Shown: positions 1 to 8,429, counted from the stretch's first letter. The stretch is DNA of 38,962 nucleotides from an uncultured Acidimicrobiales bacterium (GCA_937925335.1 CALEWY010000017.1:1-38962); one strand, 5' to 3'. The notes: a model not told the origin generated them from the letters alone. A program made the numbers and translations.

Positions 1-453
1 TCCACCGACGGCAGCCTCGGCACCATCATCGACACCGTCACCGACCTCACCTACACCGACACCACCGCAACAGCCGGCACCACCTACACCTACGCCATCA
101 AAGCCATCGACGCCGCAGGCAACACCAGCTGGCGCTCGAACCAAGCGGTGATCGCAAACAACCCTGGAGCCGACACCGAGCGCCCATCCGCGCCGACCGG
201 CCTCATGGTCTCGACGATCGATGACGAAGTCACGCTGACCTGGAACGAATCCAACGACAACGTCGGCGTCGAGAGCTACGAAGTGCTCGAGATCGTGAAC
301 GGTTCGATCGCCTCGGTGGTGACCACCTCTGCGACCACGTCGGTTCAGATCGACGACATCGAACCCGGTTCGATGAGCTTCGCCATCCGAGCGGTCGACG
401 CCGCAGGCAACACAAGTTGGCGTTCAAACACCGTGACGGTCACGATCGGCTGA
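1..453 (+). CDS. Fibronectin type III repeat protein, C-terminal part
   Basis: The frame is open from the first base, so the gene starts outside the window; 150 residues are visible. They hold the end of one fibronectin type III repeat (about residues 1-48) and one complete repeat (about 61-149). Both finish with nearly the same segment, IDAAGNTSWRSN and VDAAGNTSWRSN, and the second repeat shows the usual core pattern SAPTGL...VTLTWNES..VESYEV. The DNA of the two repeat ends is also very similar, which suggests tandem duplication. FnIII repeats of this kind are typical C-terminal parts of secreted or surface-attached actinobacterial proteins such as adhesins and polysaccharide hydrolases; the catalytic or binding part, if any, is outside the window. 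No membrane anchor follows the last repeat. Confidence 0.85.
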   Translation, partial: STDGSLGTIIDTVTDLTYTDTTATAGTTYTYAIKAIDAAGNTSWRSNQAVIANNPGADTERPSAPTGLMVSTIDDEVTLTWNESNDNVGVESYEVLEIVNGSIASVVTTSATTSVQIDDIEPGSMSFAIRAVDAAGNTSWRSNTVTVTIG

Positions 454-475
454 GCCTGCTGCGATACTGGTCGCC

Positions 476-1927
476 ATGTCCGATTCTGGTCCTGGCGCCA
501 GCTTCGTTGTTGTCGCCAATCGCCTACCCGTCAAGCGAATCGAAGCTGAAGAAGGATCGACCTGGGTCACAAGCCCTGGCGGCCTTGTCGCGGCGCTCGC
601 GCCGGCCCTCGCCGATCACGACGGTGTGGCCTGGCTCGGCTGGACCGGCGATGCCGAGTCCGACGCCGAAAGTGAGGTCGTCACCGAGCCGTTCGATCAC
701 GGTGGCGTTCACCTGATCCCCATCCCGTTGTCGACCGACGAGCGGGAACTGCACTACGACGGAATGAGCAACGGAACGCTCTGGCCGCTCTACCACGACA
801 AGGTGGAGCCCTCCGAATTCCACCGCACCTGGTACGACGGCTACCGGCGCATCAACCGCCGCTTCGCCGAAGCGGCCGCTTCCGCCGCTCGACCAGGGGC
901 GACGGTGTGGGTGCACGACTACCAGCTGCAGCTCGTGCCCGGGATGTTGCGTGAACTGCGACCCGACCTCACGATCGGCTTCTTCCTCCATATCCCATTC
1001 CCGCCGCCCGAGCTCTTCTACCAGCTGCCATGGCGACGCGAACTCACCGCTGGCTTGCTCGGCAGCGACCTGATCGGCTTCCAGGCTCCAGACGGTGCGG
1101 CCAACTTCCATCGTCTCGCTCTTCGCCTCGGCCTGTGTGCTCGCAAGTCCAAGACGACCCTCGAGTACGAGGGTCGAACCGTCGACGTCAAGGCATTCCC
1201 GATCGGTATCGACGTCGCTCGCTACGACGAGGTCGCTCGTGACCACGACGTCACCGATGCCGCCCGCAACCTGCGGGCACAGCTTGGCCAACCACAAGTT
1301 GTCCTCCTCGGCGTCGACCGCCTCGATTACACCAAGGGCATCGACATTCGTCTGCGAGCATTCAAAGAGCTCTTGGCCGAGGAGCGGCTCCACGCATCCC
1401 AGGTCACGATGGTGCAGGTCGCCGAACCAAGCCGAGACCGCGTCGACGCGTACATCTCACTGCGAGAGAGAGTCGAACAACTCGTCGGTGAGATCAACGG
1501 CGACTACGGCCGGGTTGGCTTCCCCGTCGTGCACTACATCCATCAGACCCGCTCCTTCGATGAGCTCTTGGCGATGTACCGCACGGCGGATGTCATGCTC
1601 ATCACGCCGTTCTCTGATGGCATGAACCTCGTCGCTAAGGAGTACGTCGCGACACGCTTTGACGAGTCGGGCGTGTTGGTGCTGAGCGAGTTCGCCGGAG
1701 CTGCTCACCAGCTCAAGGACGCACTGCTCGTCAACCCTTACGACATCGAAGCGATGAAGGCCACGATCGAGCGTGCCGTCGTGATGGCCCCCGAAGAGCA
1801 GCGCAAGCGGATGAAGACCATGCGCCGCAACGTCAAGACCCACGATGCTTCGAGTTGGGCCCGCTCGTTCCTCTCTGCGTTGAGCGCAAAGACGGCAACC
1901 CCGCCGGAGGCGCAGCTTCCGATCTAG
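476..1927 (+). CDS. otsA: Trehalose-6-phosphate synthase (OtsA)
   Basis: A 483-residue GT20 glycosyltransferase that makes trehalose 6-phosphate from a nucleotide-activated glucose and glucose 6-phosphate in the cytoplasm. The sequence shows the N-terminal VVVANRLPV strand, the central [13 protein letters not shown] and [13 protein letters not shown] segments, the nucleotide-sugar loop [10 protein letters not shown] and the C-terminal [13 protein letters not shown] acidic motif, all in the family order and at near full length. No phosphatase domain is fused, and no OtsB gene lies beside it in the window. It begins 22 bases after the stop of the FnIII gene; no strong ribosome site is visible before the ATG. 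A hairpin follows 5 bases after the stop. Trehalose in actinobacteria serves as compatible solute and lipid precursor; which use applies here cannot be told. Confidence 0.96.
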   Translation: MSDSGPGASFVVVANRLPVKRIEAEEGSTWVTSPGGLVAALAPALADHDGVAWLGWTGDAESDAESEVVTEPFDHGGVHLIPIPLSTDERELHYDGMSNGTLWPLYHDKVEPSEFHRTWYDGYRRINRRFAEAAASAARPGATVWVHDYQLQLVPGMLRELRPDLTIGFFLHIPFPPPELFYQLPWRRELTAGLLGSDLIGFQAPDGAANFHRLALRLGLCARKSKTTLEYEGRTVDVKAFPIGIDVARYDEVARDHDVTDAARNLRAQLGQPQVVLLGVDRLDYTKGIDIRLRAFKELLAEERLHASQVTMVQVAEPSRDRVDAYISLRERVEQLVGEINGDYGRVGFPVVHYIHQTRSFDELLAMYRTADVMLITPFSDGMNLVAKEYVATRFDESGVLVLSEFAGAAHQLKDALLVNPYDIEAMKATIERAVVMAPEEQRKRMKTMRRNVKTHDASSWARSFLSALSAKTATPPEAQLPI

Positions 1928-1932
1928 AACGG

Positions 1933-1958
1933 GCTGGGCGTTCGTCTGACCGCCCAGC
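1933..1958 (+). terminator. Hairpin terminator after otsA
   Basis: GCTGGGCG and CGCCCAGC form a perfect 8-bp GC-rich stem around a 10-base loop, starting five bases after the otsA stop codon. No T-run follows, which is common for terminators in high-GC actinobacteria. It sits in the convergent gap between otsA and the leftward dehydrogenase gene. Confidence 0.65.
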
Positions 1959-2033
1959 GTTGGGATGTCTGCCAATCGGGTGATGAGCCGATGACACGGC
2001 GGCCTGTTTGGGTACGACCAGTCGAGTGATGGA

Positions 2034-3101
2034 TCAGGCGTTTGGCGCCACGAGCGGCTTACGCCGGCCCCGTGGTGTTTCGACGAGATCACGCAACGTG
2101 GCGTCCAGTTCGTGCAACCCGATCGGATCGGGGTCGAGAATCGGAGCGACTCGCAAACGATCCTCGGCCATCAATCCCAGCACGCGTTGTGAGTCGGACA
2201 CGACGTAACCAAGCGATGCTTGCAGCGTGATCTCTCGCCGAACGAGATCCAGTCGTCCGACCGATGGTTCGGATCCTCCGCCGCGTCGATCAGCGACACC
2301 GACCGCAACGACGGTTCCGCCTCGGCGGGCCATCGACACCGCGGATGCGAGCGAGTCACCAAGGCCGGCGCAGTCGAAGACCACATCGGCCCCGAGCCCC
2401 GACCCGGCCCGACTCAACCAGTCGACCGCTCCATCGGCCGGCGCAAACGCTGCATCTGCGCCAAGATCGCACGCCAGTTCGCGTCGCATTGGCTCCGGAT
2501 CGACGGCGACCACGCGGCCCGCTCCGGCGAGCCGAGCGAGCTCCGCGACGAGCAAGCCGATCGTGCCGGCACCCACCACACCGATCACGTCACCGAGCGC
2601 CATCCCCGACCGGGTCACCGCGTGAGCAGCCACCGACGCAGGCTCAGCGAGGACGGCGTCGGCATCGTCAACACCCTCGGGAATACGAAGCAGCCGACGG
2701 GTGTCGACTCGAATCTGTGACGCAAACGCTCCATGAGAGTCAGCCAGCGGATCGGCGCCAACGATGGCTTCGAGCACGAAATCGCAGTGGCTGGTCAGCC
2801 CTGCGCCGCACGGCCGGCACGTCCCACACGCCGGCGGTGCCAGCCCAACGACGCGCTCACCAACGAATCGGTGGGGAACGTCGTCACCAACATCGACCAC
2901 TCGGCCCGACCATTCGTGGCCGAACCAGGCTGGAGGCCAGGAGTTCTCGTCGCTGGACGGACCGGCCACGTAGGCCGCAAGGTCGGAGCCGCCGATACCA
3001 GCGAACGAGATTTCGACGATCACACTGCCGGGGACCAACGACGCCGGTTCGACGTCGTGGATCTCAACCGACCGTGGCGCAACGAGCCGAGCGGCCTTCA
3101 T
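2034..3101 (-). CDS. Zinc-type alcohol dehydrogenase-like protein (MDR family)
   Basis: A 355-residue medium-chain dehydrogenase/reductase. It has the N-terminal GroES-like domain with GHEWSG, the four-cysteine structural zinc loop CGTCRPCGAGLTSHC, and a Rossmann domain with GVVGAGTIGLL. The substrate is unknown; relatives include threonine and sorbitol/butanediol dehydrogenases. The catalytic-zinc cysteine usually found as GICGSD reads GIGGSD here, so catalytic zinc binding may be altered. The ATG at 3101 is preferred over in-frame starts further upstream because it overlaps the aroA stop codon as ATGA, giving translational coupling; the upstream extension would only read the aroA tail repeat in another frame (RDRDRD). 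It is the last gene of the leftward unit. Confidence 0.88.
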   Translation of the reverse strand: MKAARLVAPRSVEIHDVEPASLVPGSVIVEISFAGIGGSDLAAYVAGPSSDENSWPPAWFGHEWSGRVVDVGDDVPHRFVGERVVGLAPPACGTCRPCGAGLTSHCDFVLEAIVGADPLADSHGAFASQIRVDTRRLLRIPEGVDDADAVLAEPASVAAHAVTRSGMALGDVIGVVGAGTIGLLVAELARLAGAGRVVAVDPEPMRRELACDLGADAAFAPADGAVDWLSRAGSGLGADVVFDCAGLGDSLASAVSMARRGGTVVAVGVADRRGGGSEPSVGRLDLVRREITLQASLGYVVSDSQRVLGLMAEDRLRVAPILDPDPIGLHELDATLRDLVETPRGRRKPLVAPNA

Positions 3102-4447
3102 CGCTCTGTCACTGTTGTCTCGGTCTCGGTCTCTGTCTCGGTCTCTGCAAGCTCGCCGAGAACCGAGAAAAAGGTCGGAAACGTTTTGCGGACACAACCC
3201 GGATCGGCGATCACGATGCCGGGCTGGCGCAGCCCGAGCAGCGCAAAGCTCATCGCCATGCGGTGGTCGTCGTAGGTGTGCACGATGCCCGGGCTCGGGT
3301 CCGACGGTTGAATCACGAAGCCTTCATCGAACTCTTCTGCCCGCACGCCGAGCCGGCTGAGTTCCTGGCAGATCGCGTGGATGCGATCGGTTTCTTTGTG
3401 CCGAATGAACCCGATCCCGTCGACCCTGGTTGGTGATGTCGCAAACGGCGCAACCGCTGCCAACGTCTGGGCGGTGTCTGAGATGTCGGACATGTCGATC
3501 GTGATGCCGTTGAGCGTTGCCGGTCCCGTGACGGTCGTCGAGTCGGCGGTCTGCTCGACCGTTGCGCCCATCTTCGCCAGAGCATCAACGAAGGCGAGGT
3601 CGCCCTGCACCGTGTTCGATCCAAGGCCCGGAACCTCGATGCGGCCCCCGGTGATCGCCGCGGCGGCGAAGAAGTATGAGGCTGCTGAGGCATCGGGTTC
3701 GATCGCCACATCCGCCGCGTCGTAGCCAATCGCAGGAACGACGAAGCGGCGATAGTCCTCGTTGAGAACCTGCACGCCGAACGCCGCCATCGTGTCGATC
3801 GTCAGATCGATGTACGGCTTGGAGACAAGCTCGTCAGCGAGCTCGATGATGACGTCGTCATCCGCACACGGGGCGCTCAGAAGAAGCCCAGACAAGAACT
3901 GACTCGAGATCGCGCCAGAGACACTGACTCGACCACCGGCCATCCCGCCACCCTGGACAGTGAGCGGCAACGAACTTCCCTCAACTCGCCCACCGAGCGC
4001 CTGCACCGCATCGACGAGCTCCCCAAAGGGGCGAGCCCTGAGCTGCTCCGCCCCGTCGAGCACGTTGGCTCCCTCGCCGAGCGTCAGCATCGGAAGGACA
4101 AACCGGCCGGTGGTGCCCGATTGGCGACTGTTGAGCGGTTCTGCGGCCGCCGGAATCCGACCGCCAGTGCCCACGATCGTGATGGATGCCGATTCTGGAT
4201 CAGCGGTGACCTCGAGGCCAAGACCCTCGAGAACCCCCAGCATCGCTTCGGTGTCATCGGCAAAGAGTGCGCCGGTGAGATGGGTGGTTCCTCGAGCGAG
4301 TGCCGCACAGACGAGCGCTCGATTGGTGTGGCTCTTCGACCCGGGCACCACCACCGTGCGATCGGGAGGCGTGAGCAACGGCTCGATGGCGAGATGCGGA
4401 ACAGACCCAGACACGACCCTGAGTATGCACGGATTCTCTTGCGTCAC
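3098..4447 (-). CDS. aroA: 3-phosphoshikimate 1-carboxyvinyltransferase (EPSP synthase)
   Basis: This 449-residue enzyme joins PEP to shikimate 3-phosphate in the shikimate pathway to aromatic amino acids. Family motifs are clear: the N-terminal PGSKSHTNRALV, SGTTGRFVLPML in the active site, RHKETDR and the C-terminal DDHRMAMSFALLGLR. The start is a GTG at 4447 whose bases overlap the stop of the preceding small gene (GTGA); another GTG at 4414 is possible. The protein ends in an odd acidic low-complexity tail of five Glu-Thr pairs, encoded by a hexanucleotide repeat, and the next gene's ATG overlaps its stop. The position inside a four-gene unit with unrelated membrane and dehydrogenase genes says little about regulation. 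Confidence 0.96.
   Translation of the reverse strand: MTQENPCILRVVSGSVPHLAIEPLLTPPDRTVVVPGSKSHTNRALVCAALARGTTHLTGALFADDTEAMLGVLEGLGLEVTADPESASITIVGTGGRIPAAAEPLNSRQSGTTGRFVLPMLTLGEGANVLDGAEQLRARPFGELVDAVQALGGRVEGSSLPLTVQGGGMAGGRVSVSGAISSQFLSGLLLSAPCADDDVIIELADELVSKPYIDLTIDTMAAFGVQVLNEDYRRFVVPAIGYDAADVAIEPDASAASYFFAAAAITGGRIEVPGLGSNTVQGDLAFVDALAKMGATVEQTADSTTVTGPATLNGITIDMSDISDTAQTLAAVAPFATSPTRVDGIGFIRHKETDRIHAICQELSRLGVRAEEFDEGFVIQPSDPSPGIVHTYDDHRMAMSFALLGLRQPGIVIADPGCVRKTFPTFFSVLGELAETETETETETTVTER
3114..3148 (-). repeat. Hexanucleotide repeat in the 3' end of aroA
   Basis: On the coding strand five consecutive GAGAC(C/A) units encode Glu-Thr five times near the AroA C terminus. The unit is six bases, so gain or loss of copies keeps frame and only changes the tail length. 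Confidence 0.85.
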
Positions 4448-4653
4448 CCCTGTGATTTGGCGTCCGCCAACGCCGACTGCGCCGCCACCGCGTCGGATGA
4501 ACGCACGAGGAGCGATCCGATTCCCTCGTCGTCACCGGATGGCAGCGTCATCATCTCGACCTTCACGCCTGCCGCGCTCAACGTTTGTGCGGCCGCTCGA
4601 ACCATCGCATCATCACCCTCGACGGGGATCGGCGTGAACGAAACCGGACCCAC
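4444..4653 (-). CDS. Small conserved-looking protein, possibly DUF2007-like
   Basis: A 69-residue soluble protein with no signal peptide or membrane segment. It starts with GTG two bases after the stop of the upstream coiled-coil gene, and its stop overlaps the aroA start, so it is clearly embedded in the operon. The layout (beta strand, helix with VRAAAQTLSAAGVKVEM, then SLLVRSSDAVAAQSALADA) resembles small alpha-beta proteins of the DUF2007 type, in which one strand-helix unit is followed by a 'LLVR..D...A...L' strand-helix unit. That resemblance is weak and by eye only. No function is assigned. Confidence 0.7.
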   Translation of the reverse strand: MGPVSFTPIPVEGDDAMVRAAAQTLSAAGVKVEMMTLPSGDDEGIGSLLVRSSDAVAAQSALADAKSQG

Positions 4654-4655
4654 GA

Positions 4656-5456
4656 CTACTCCTCGTCGGATGAAAGCTCTCGACGCACGTCGTCGAGTTC
4701 AGCGGCCAGACGGCTGAGCCGGTCCTCAAGGTCGGACCGCCGGTCGCGCAGATCGATCACCTCGGGAGCATCCTTATCGATCGCCACGTCGGCGTCGCTT
4801 TCACGATCGTGACCGGCGCCGTGGCCCACCTCGGTTTCGGCGCCGCCCCCGGTGTCTCCGGCACGATCCCCACCCTCGACCGCAACCAATGCGCTGGTCT
4901 CATCGGGAGCAAGCGTGACAAGACGGGTCTTGATGTCGTCGATGGCACGACGGGCATCGGTCTCAGCGGCTCGTAATGCGTCAACCTCAGCTTCGAGCTG
5001 CTCAACCGACATCATCTCGTGGCGCCAGCGTCGTTCGAAGTCGTCGCTCATCGCTCGCCATCGGAGGAGCTCATCTCGGGTCACCGCCAACTCGTGTTTC
5101 AAGTTGTCGATGGTTCGGTCTTGCCCGCGCGGTCGAAGCTCGATCACATCGGCATCAGGTCCCTCGCCAAGACCGTCGTCTGACTCGCCACGAAGCGCGC
5201 TTGGCCGGCGCACCCCTGGGCGGCCAGTCGTTCCACCAGAAGTCGTCGCTCGTGACGTCGCCGAGGACGATTCGTTCGTCGAAGCGGTCGACTGGCCGCC
5301 CGTGCGCGCCGCAACCTCTTGTCGAGAGTCGTCGAGCCGGCGCTCGAGATCGGCGACACGACGGCGACTTGGCCCGTTGAGAAGCCAAATCACAACGATG
5401 ATGAAGACTGCCACGGCGATGGCCGCGACAAGCGTTACGCCTTGCTCTCCCACCAC
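4656..5456 (-). CDS. Membrane-anchored coiled-coil protein, unknown function
   Basis: The 266 residues begin with a single membrane segment (about residues 8-26, VTLVAAIAVAVFIIVVIWLL), with positive residues just after it, so the bulk is probably cytoplasmic. A first short coiled coil (VADLERRLDDSRQEVA), a Ser/Thr-rich low-complexity linker (about 50-85), a longer heptad-rich stretch (about 113-180) and a final coiled coil (DLRDRRSDLEDRLSRLAAELDDVRREL) follow. The start is GTG at 5456 or the adjacent GTG at 5453. It is the first gene of the unit leading to aroA. Single-pass coiled-coil proteins of this build often have envelope or division roles, but nothing here identifies one. Confidence 0.75.
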   Translation of the reverse strand: MVGEQGVTLVAAIAVAVFIIVVIWLLNGPSRRRVADLERRLDDSRQEVAARTGGQSTASTNESSSATSRATTSGGTTGRPGVRRPSALRGESDDGLGEGPDADVIELRPRGQDRTIDNLKHELAVTRDELLRWRAMSDDFERRWRHEMMSVEQLEAEVDALRAAETDARRAIDDIKTRLVTLAPDETSALVAVEGGDRAGDTGGGAETEVGHGAGHDRESDADVAIDKDAPEVIDLRDRRSDLEDRLSRLAAELDDVRRELSSDEE

Positions 5457-5613
5457 CCATCACCTCAGAATCGCCACGTCTTGGAGTCGCCGCCAAGACA
5501 AGGTTTAGCTCAAGTTCGGGCCCAAGCGGGGCACGGTCTCACGCTCCCTCCGGGCAACGGTCGGTCACCGCTACTCCGGAGCGAGTTTTTACGGCCAAGC
5601 AGGCCGGCGACGA

Positions 5614-6804
5614 TCAGTCGCGAATTGCGAGGCCGGTGTCCGGGTTGAAGAAGTGGAAGCGGCTCGTGTCGACCGCAACCTCAATCTCGTCACCGATGCG
5701 GGACATCGCACGTGGGCTGAAGCGACCGACGTAGATCGTGCGACCGTCGTCATCCTTCGACGCCTCGACGGCATCCTCACCCTCGAACTCCGCATCCATG
5801 ATGGAGTAGGACTCGACGCCGAGTGGGAAGTGGACGATCAGCTCAGAGCCGAGAGCCTCAACGAGGGTGACCCTCGTCTTGAGGCGAACGTTCTCTGGTG
5901 CATCGGTCTTGATGCGCACGTCTTCGAGGTCCTCAGGACGAATACCGATCACGACCTCTTTGCCAATGAAGCCTGCGAGTGCGGGCCTTGAAGCGGCGAG
6001 GGCAGGATCGATGTTGAGCGTCTGGCCGTCGATCTCAACGGTGGGCGCAGCGGCGGTGCCACCGAGCATCACGCGCATGAGGTTCATCGATGGGGAACCA
6101 ATGAAGCCGGCGACGAAGACGTTGTCTGGTGCGTCGTAAAGGTTCTGGGGGGTGTCGACCTGCTGGAGGAAGCCACGCTTGAGAACACACACCCGATCGC
6201 CCATGGTCATGGCTTCGACCTGGTCGTGGGTGACGTAGACGGTGGTGACGCCGAGGTCACGCTGCAGTGCGGCGATCTCGGCACGCATCTGCACACGCAG
6301 CTTGGCGTCGAGGTTCGACAGCGGCTCATCCATGAGGAAGGCCTTTGGCTGACGGACGATGGCACGTCCCATCGCAACACGCTGACGCTGGCCGCCGGAG
6401 AGCTGACCGGGCTTGCGGTCGAGGTTCTCGGTGAGGTCCAAGATTGCTGCGGCCTTGGCCACACGCTCTTGGATCTCGTTCTTTGGCACCTTGGCCAGCT
6501 TGAGAGCGAAACCGATGTTGTCAGCGACCGACATGTGGGGGTAGAGCGCGTAGTTTTGGAACACCATGGCGATGTCCCGGTCCTTCGGGTGCACGTCGTT
6601 GACGAGGGTGTCGCCGATGTGCATCTTGCCGTCGGAGATCTCCTCCAGGCCAGCAACCATGCGCAGCGCCGTGGACTTGCCACAACCGGATGGGCCAACG
6701 AGGACCAAGAACTCACCGTCCTCGATGTCCAGATTCAGGTCGTGAATGGCGTGATACCCATTCGGATAGACCTTGTTGACGTTCTCCAGCGTTACTCGAG
6801 CCAC
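5614..6804 (-). CDS. Sugar ABC transporter ATPase, MsmK/UgpC type
   Basis: The 396-residue ATPase has Walker A GPSGCGKST (37-45), Q-loop FQNYALYPH, signature LSGGQRQR (135-142), Walker B AFLMDEP (155-161) and switch histidine 193 in VTHDQ, followed by the C-terminal OB-fold/TOBE region typical of MalK/UgpC carbohydrate importers. The GTG at 6804 is chosen because AGGGGGAG lies four bases upstream and homologues begin MARVTLENV; an in-frame upstream start at 6834 has no such site. No permease or binding protein is encoded nearby, so it probably energises several sugar importers encoded elsewhere, like MsiK of Streptomyces; this is inference. The 61-bp repeat array lies about 100 bases upstream. 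Confidence 0.93.
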   Translation of the reverse strand: MARVTLENVNKVYPNGYHAIHDLNLDIEDGEFLVLVGPSGCGKSTALRMVAGLEEISDGKMHIGDTLVNDVHPKDRDIAMVFQNYALYPHMSVADNIGFALKLAKVPKNEIQERVAKAAAILDLTENLDRKPGQLSGGQRQRVAMGRAIVRQPKAFLMDEPLSNLDAKLRVQMRAEIAALQRDLGVTTVYVTHDQVEAMTMGDRVCVLKRGFLQQVDTPQNLYDAPDNVFVAGFIGSPSMNLMRVMLGGTAAAPTVEIDGQTLNIDPALAASRPALAGFIGKEVVIGIRPEDLEDVRIKTDAPENVRLKTRVTLVEALGSELIVHFPLGVESYSIMDAEFEGEDAVEASKDDDGRTIYVGRFSPRAMSRIGDEIEVAVDTSRFHFFNPDTGLAIRD

Positions 6805-6806
6805 GA

Positions 6807-6816
6807 AACTCCCCCT
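6807..6816 (-). promoter_or_regulatory. Ribosome binding site for the ABC ATPase
   Basis: On the minus strand AGGGGGAG is followed by TTTC and then GTG at 6804. It decides the start of the MsmK/UgpC-type gene. Confidence 0.75.
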
Positions 6817-6900
6817 GAGTTCATCGGTGAGCACGAGAGGCTAGCAGCCCCCTTCGGAAGGCGAAAGGTCCAGCGACGCGTTGATTCTCGCCCCTCCAAA

Positions 6901-7190
6901 GCGGAGGGAATCCCCGCAAGAACTTGCGCCAAATCCCTCCACAAACCCTGCGCCACCCAAAGCGGAGCCAATCCCCGCAAGAACTTGCGGCACATCCCTC
7001 CGCAAAACCCGCGCCACCCAAAGCGGAGCCAATCCCCGCAACAACTTGCGGCACATCCCTCCACAAAACCCGCACCACCCAAAGCGGAGCCAATCCCCGC
7101 AACAACTTGCGGCACATCCCTCCACAAAACCCGCGCCACCCGAAGCGGAGGAGATCCCCGCAACAACTTGCGGCACATCCCTCCACATCC
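6901..7190. repeat. Array of five 61-bp hairpin repeats (family R1, locus 1)
   Basis: Units start with GCGGAG at 6901, 6962, 7023, 7084 and 7145, an exact 61-base period. Each holds the inverted repeat CCGCAA / TTGCGG around the tetraloop GAAC (units 1-2) or CAAC (units 3-5); unit 1 ends TTGCGC instead. Flanking GGAGGGA or GGAGCCA and TCCCTCC segments can extend the stem beyond a symmetric 4x4 internal loop. Loop variation with stem conservation suggests selection on structure. The array fills the gap between the amidase gene's 3' end and the ABC ATPase's 5' end. Two further units with the same period lie at 31901-32003. No coding potential is assigned, because the period is not a multiple of three and the open frames are incidental. 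Confidence 0.92.
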
Positions 7191-7213
7191 CGCTCAAGTT
7201 TGCTGAGCACCCG

Positions 7214-7353
7214 CGCCGGACGAGCTCCGTGCAACGGCCCCCGGAGGGAATCACCGACGAGCTCCGTGCAACGGCCCCCGGAGGGAAGCAGAGCTAGGCC
7301 TCCGTGGCCATGAACGGCCCCCGGAGGGAATCAGTGCAACGGCCCCCGGAGGG
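7214..7353 (+). repeat. Second repeat family R2, forward copies
   Basis: Four copies of a core AACGGCCCCCGGAGGGAA occur at about 7214-7251, 7256-7287, 7313-7331 and 7334-7353. The first two also carry the leading GACGAGCTCCGTGC; the last carries only GTGC before the core, and the third has a different lead. The CTCCG...CGGAG and CCGT-GCA-ACGG segments can form small stems. The array sits between the R1 array and the amidase stop codon. Reverse-orientation copies of the same sequence occur on the other side of the amidase gene, at 8430 and 8565. Confidence 0.85.
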
Positions 7354-7365
7354 AATCAGAGCTCG

Positions 7366-8367
7366 CTACTCGGGGGTTGATCGGCGGCGGAGGCCGATGA
7401 GGCCGGCGACACCGGCTGCGATCAAGCCGGCGGCGCCGTAGAGGGCGATCGAGTCGTCGCCGGCGTCGTCCGCTCCGTCGGCCAAGTCCCCGATCGCTGC
7501 ATCGTTTGAATCTGAGGCGATCTCGGTGCGCGGATCGAGCGGCGCTTCGGTTGACGAAACAGCCGCTTCCGAGGTTGTCGTGGACTCGGCGACTGTGGAC
7601 TCGGCGACTGTGGACTCAGCGACTGTGGACTCAGCGATTGTGGACTCGGTGGTTGTGGACTCGACTGTCGTTTCGATCGTGGTCGACTCTGTGGTGGTCG
7701 TCGGTGGAACCGTTGTTGTGGTGATCGTCGGTGCGGCGCCGCTCGCGATCGGGATGAGTTGATTCTCGATGTGGGCAACGCCTGCGTCACCCGGGCATGC
7801 CGTTTGTGACATGAGCCGGTGCGGGCACACGGTCGGAGCGGTGACGCTCACACCAGCGGCGTGGCGGTTCGAACCTCGCGAAACGAAGGTCGTCGAGGCG
7901 CCTGCGGTGAGGTCGATGCCATAGCGCCCACCGAGTGCGGCGAGCAGACCACCCATCGCTTGGGTTGCGGCTTCGCTCGGCATCTCGGTGCTGTGATCAC
8001 CAATGAACGCACACAACAGCGCATGCCCCTGGCTGCCGCCGGTTGCGTCGCCTCGCACGGGGCCAGCCGCACTGCCTGCTCTTGCCTCCCACACTCGACC
8101 AAACCGATCGACGCAGAAGTTGTAGGCGACGTCGCTCCAACCCTTGTCGTTCGTGTGGAAGTTGTACATCGACCGCAGAATCGCTCCGACGTCATCTTCC
8201 CCGTAGGTGTTCGACGCCACCGTGTGATGCACGATCAAGAACCGAACATCGTCCTCTGCCTCGATCGGACCCGTCGGTTGACGGTCACCAGCCCACGCCG
8301 AACGCTCGATGATCGTCACCGGCGGTTGGAAGAGGCCAGCGACACGTCGAAGCAGAAGGCGGGTCAC
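7366..8367 (-). CDS. Peptidoglycan-recognition amidase with Thr-rich linker and C-terminal membrane tail
   Basis: A 333-residue protein whose residues about 19-200 form a PGRP/type-2 amidase domain, which cleaves the N-acetylmuramoyl-L-alanine bond or binds peptidoglycan. Seen are IVHHT (His47/48), GWSDVAYNF with Tyr82, and CPHRLMSQTACPGD with Cys191, corresponding to the zinc ligands and catalytic tyrosine of the family. A Thr/Ser/Glu-rich linker (about 215-275, repeated AESTV) leads to a membrane segment (YGAAGLIAAGVAGLIGL) and RRRSTPE, a surface-anchor-like tail without a visible LPxTG. Oddly there is no clear N-terminal signal peptide: an in-frame stop lies at 8425-8427, so GTG 8367 is the only start seen. 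It is bordered on both sides by repeat families. Confidence 0.87.
   Translation of the reverse strand: MTRLLLRRVAGLFQPPVTIIERSAWAGDRQPTGPIEAEDDVRFLIVHHTVASNTYGEDDVGAILRSMYNFHTNDKGWSDVAYNFCVDRFGRVWEARAGSAAGPVRGDATGGSQGHALLCAFIGDHSTEMPSEAATQAMGGLLAALGGRYGIDLTAGASTTFVSRGSNRHAAGVSVTAPTVCPHRLMSQTACPGDAGVAHIENQLIPIASGAAPTITTTTVPPTTTTESTTIETTVESTTTESTIAESTVAESTVAESTVAESTTTSEAAVSSTEAPLDPRTEIASDSNDAAIGDLADGADDAGDDSIALYGAAGLIAAGVAGLIGLRRRSTPE
7581..7665 (-). repeat. 15-bp tandem repeat encoding the Thr/Ser linker
   Basis: TGGACTC recurs at 7581, 7596, 7611, 7626, 7641 and 7656 on the plus strand, a 15-base period in frame with the amidase gene. It encodes repeated (T/V)xEST units in the wall-spanning linker. 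Copy-number change would alter linker length without breaking the frame. Confidence 0.85.
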
Positions 8368-8429
8368 CGGCGAATCGTAGATCCGACGGCTTCGCTGGTG
8401 GTGGCTCGCGCCGAGACTGATCTCTCACT

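Noticed and set aside
2264..3436. 390-residue rightward open frame antisense to the dehydrogenase and aroA
   Set aside because: Arg/Pro/His-rich composition and no family motif; a shadow of the leftward genes.
4412..4423. Another CCCTGAG heptamer
   Set aside because: Single copy inside aroA coding sequence without neighbours at 11-base spacing, so probably chance.
6901..7190. CRISPR array
   Set aside because: The entire 61-base unit is conserved, with no variable spacers, and no cas genes are present.
6792..7313. Several overlapping open frames on both strands across the R1/R2 arrays
   Set aside because: The 61-base period is not a multiple of three, so any stop-free unit stays open in every frame; the translations are mere rotations of the same repeat and have no starts with ribosome sites.
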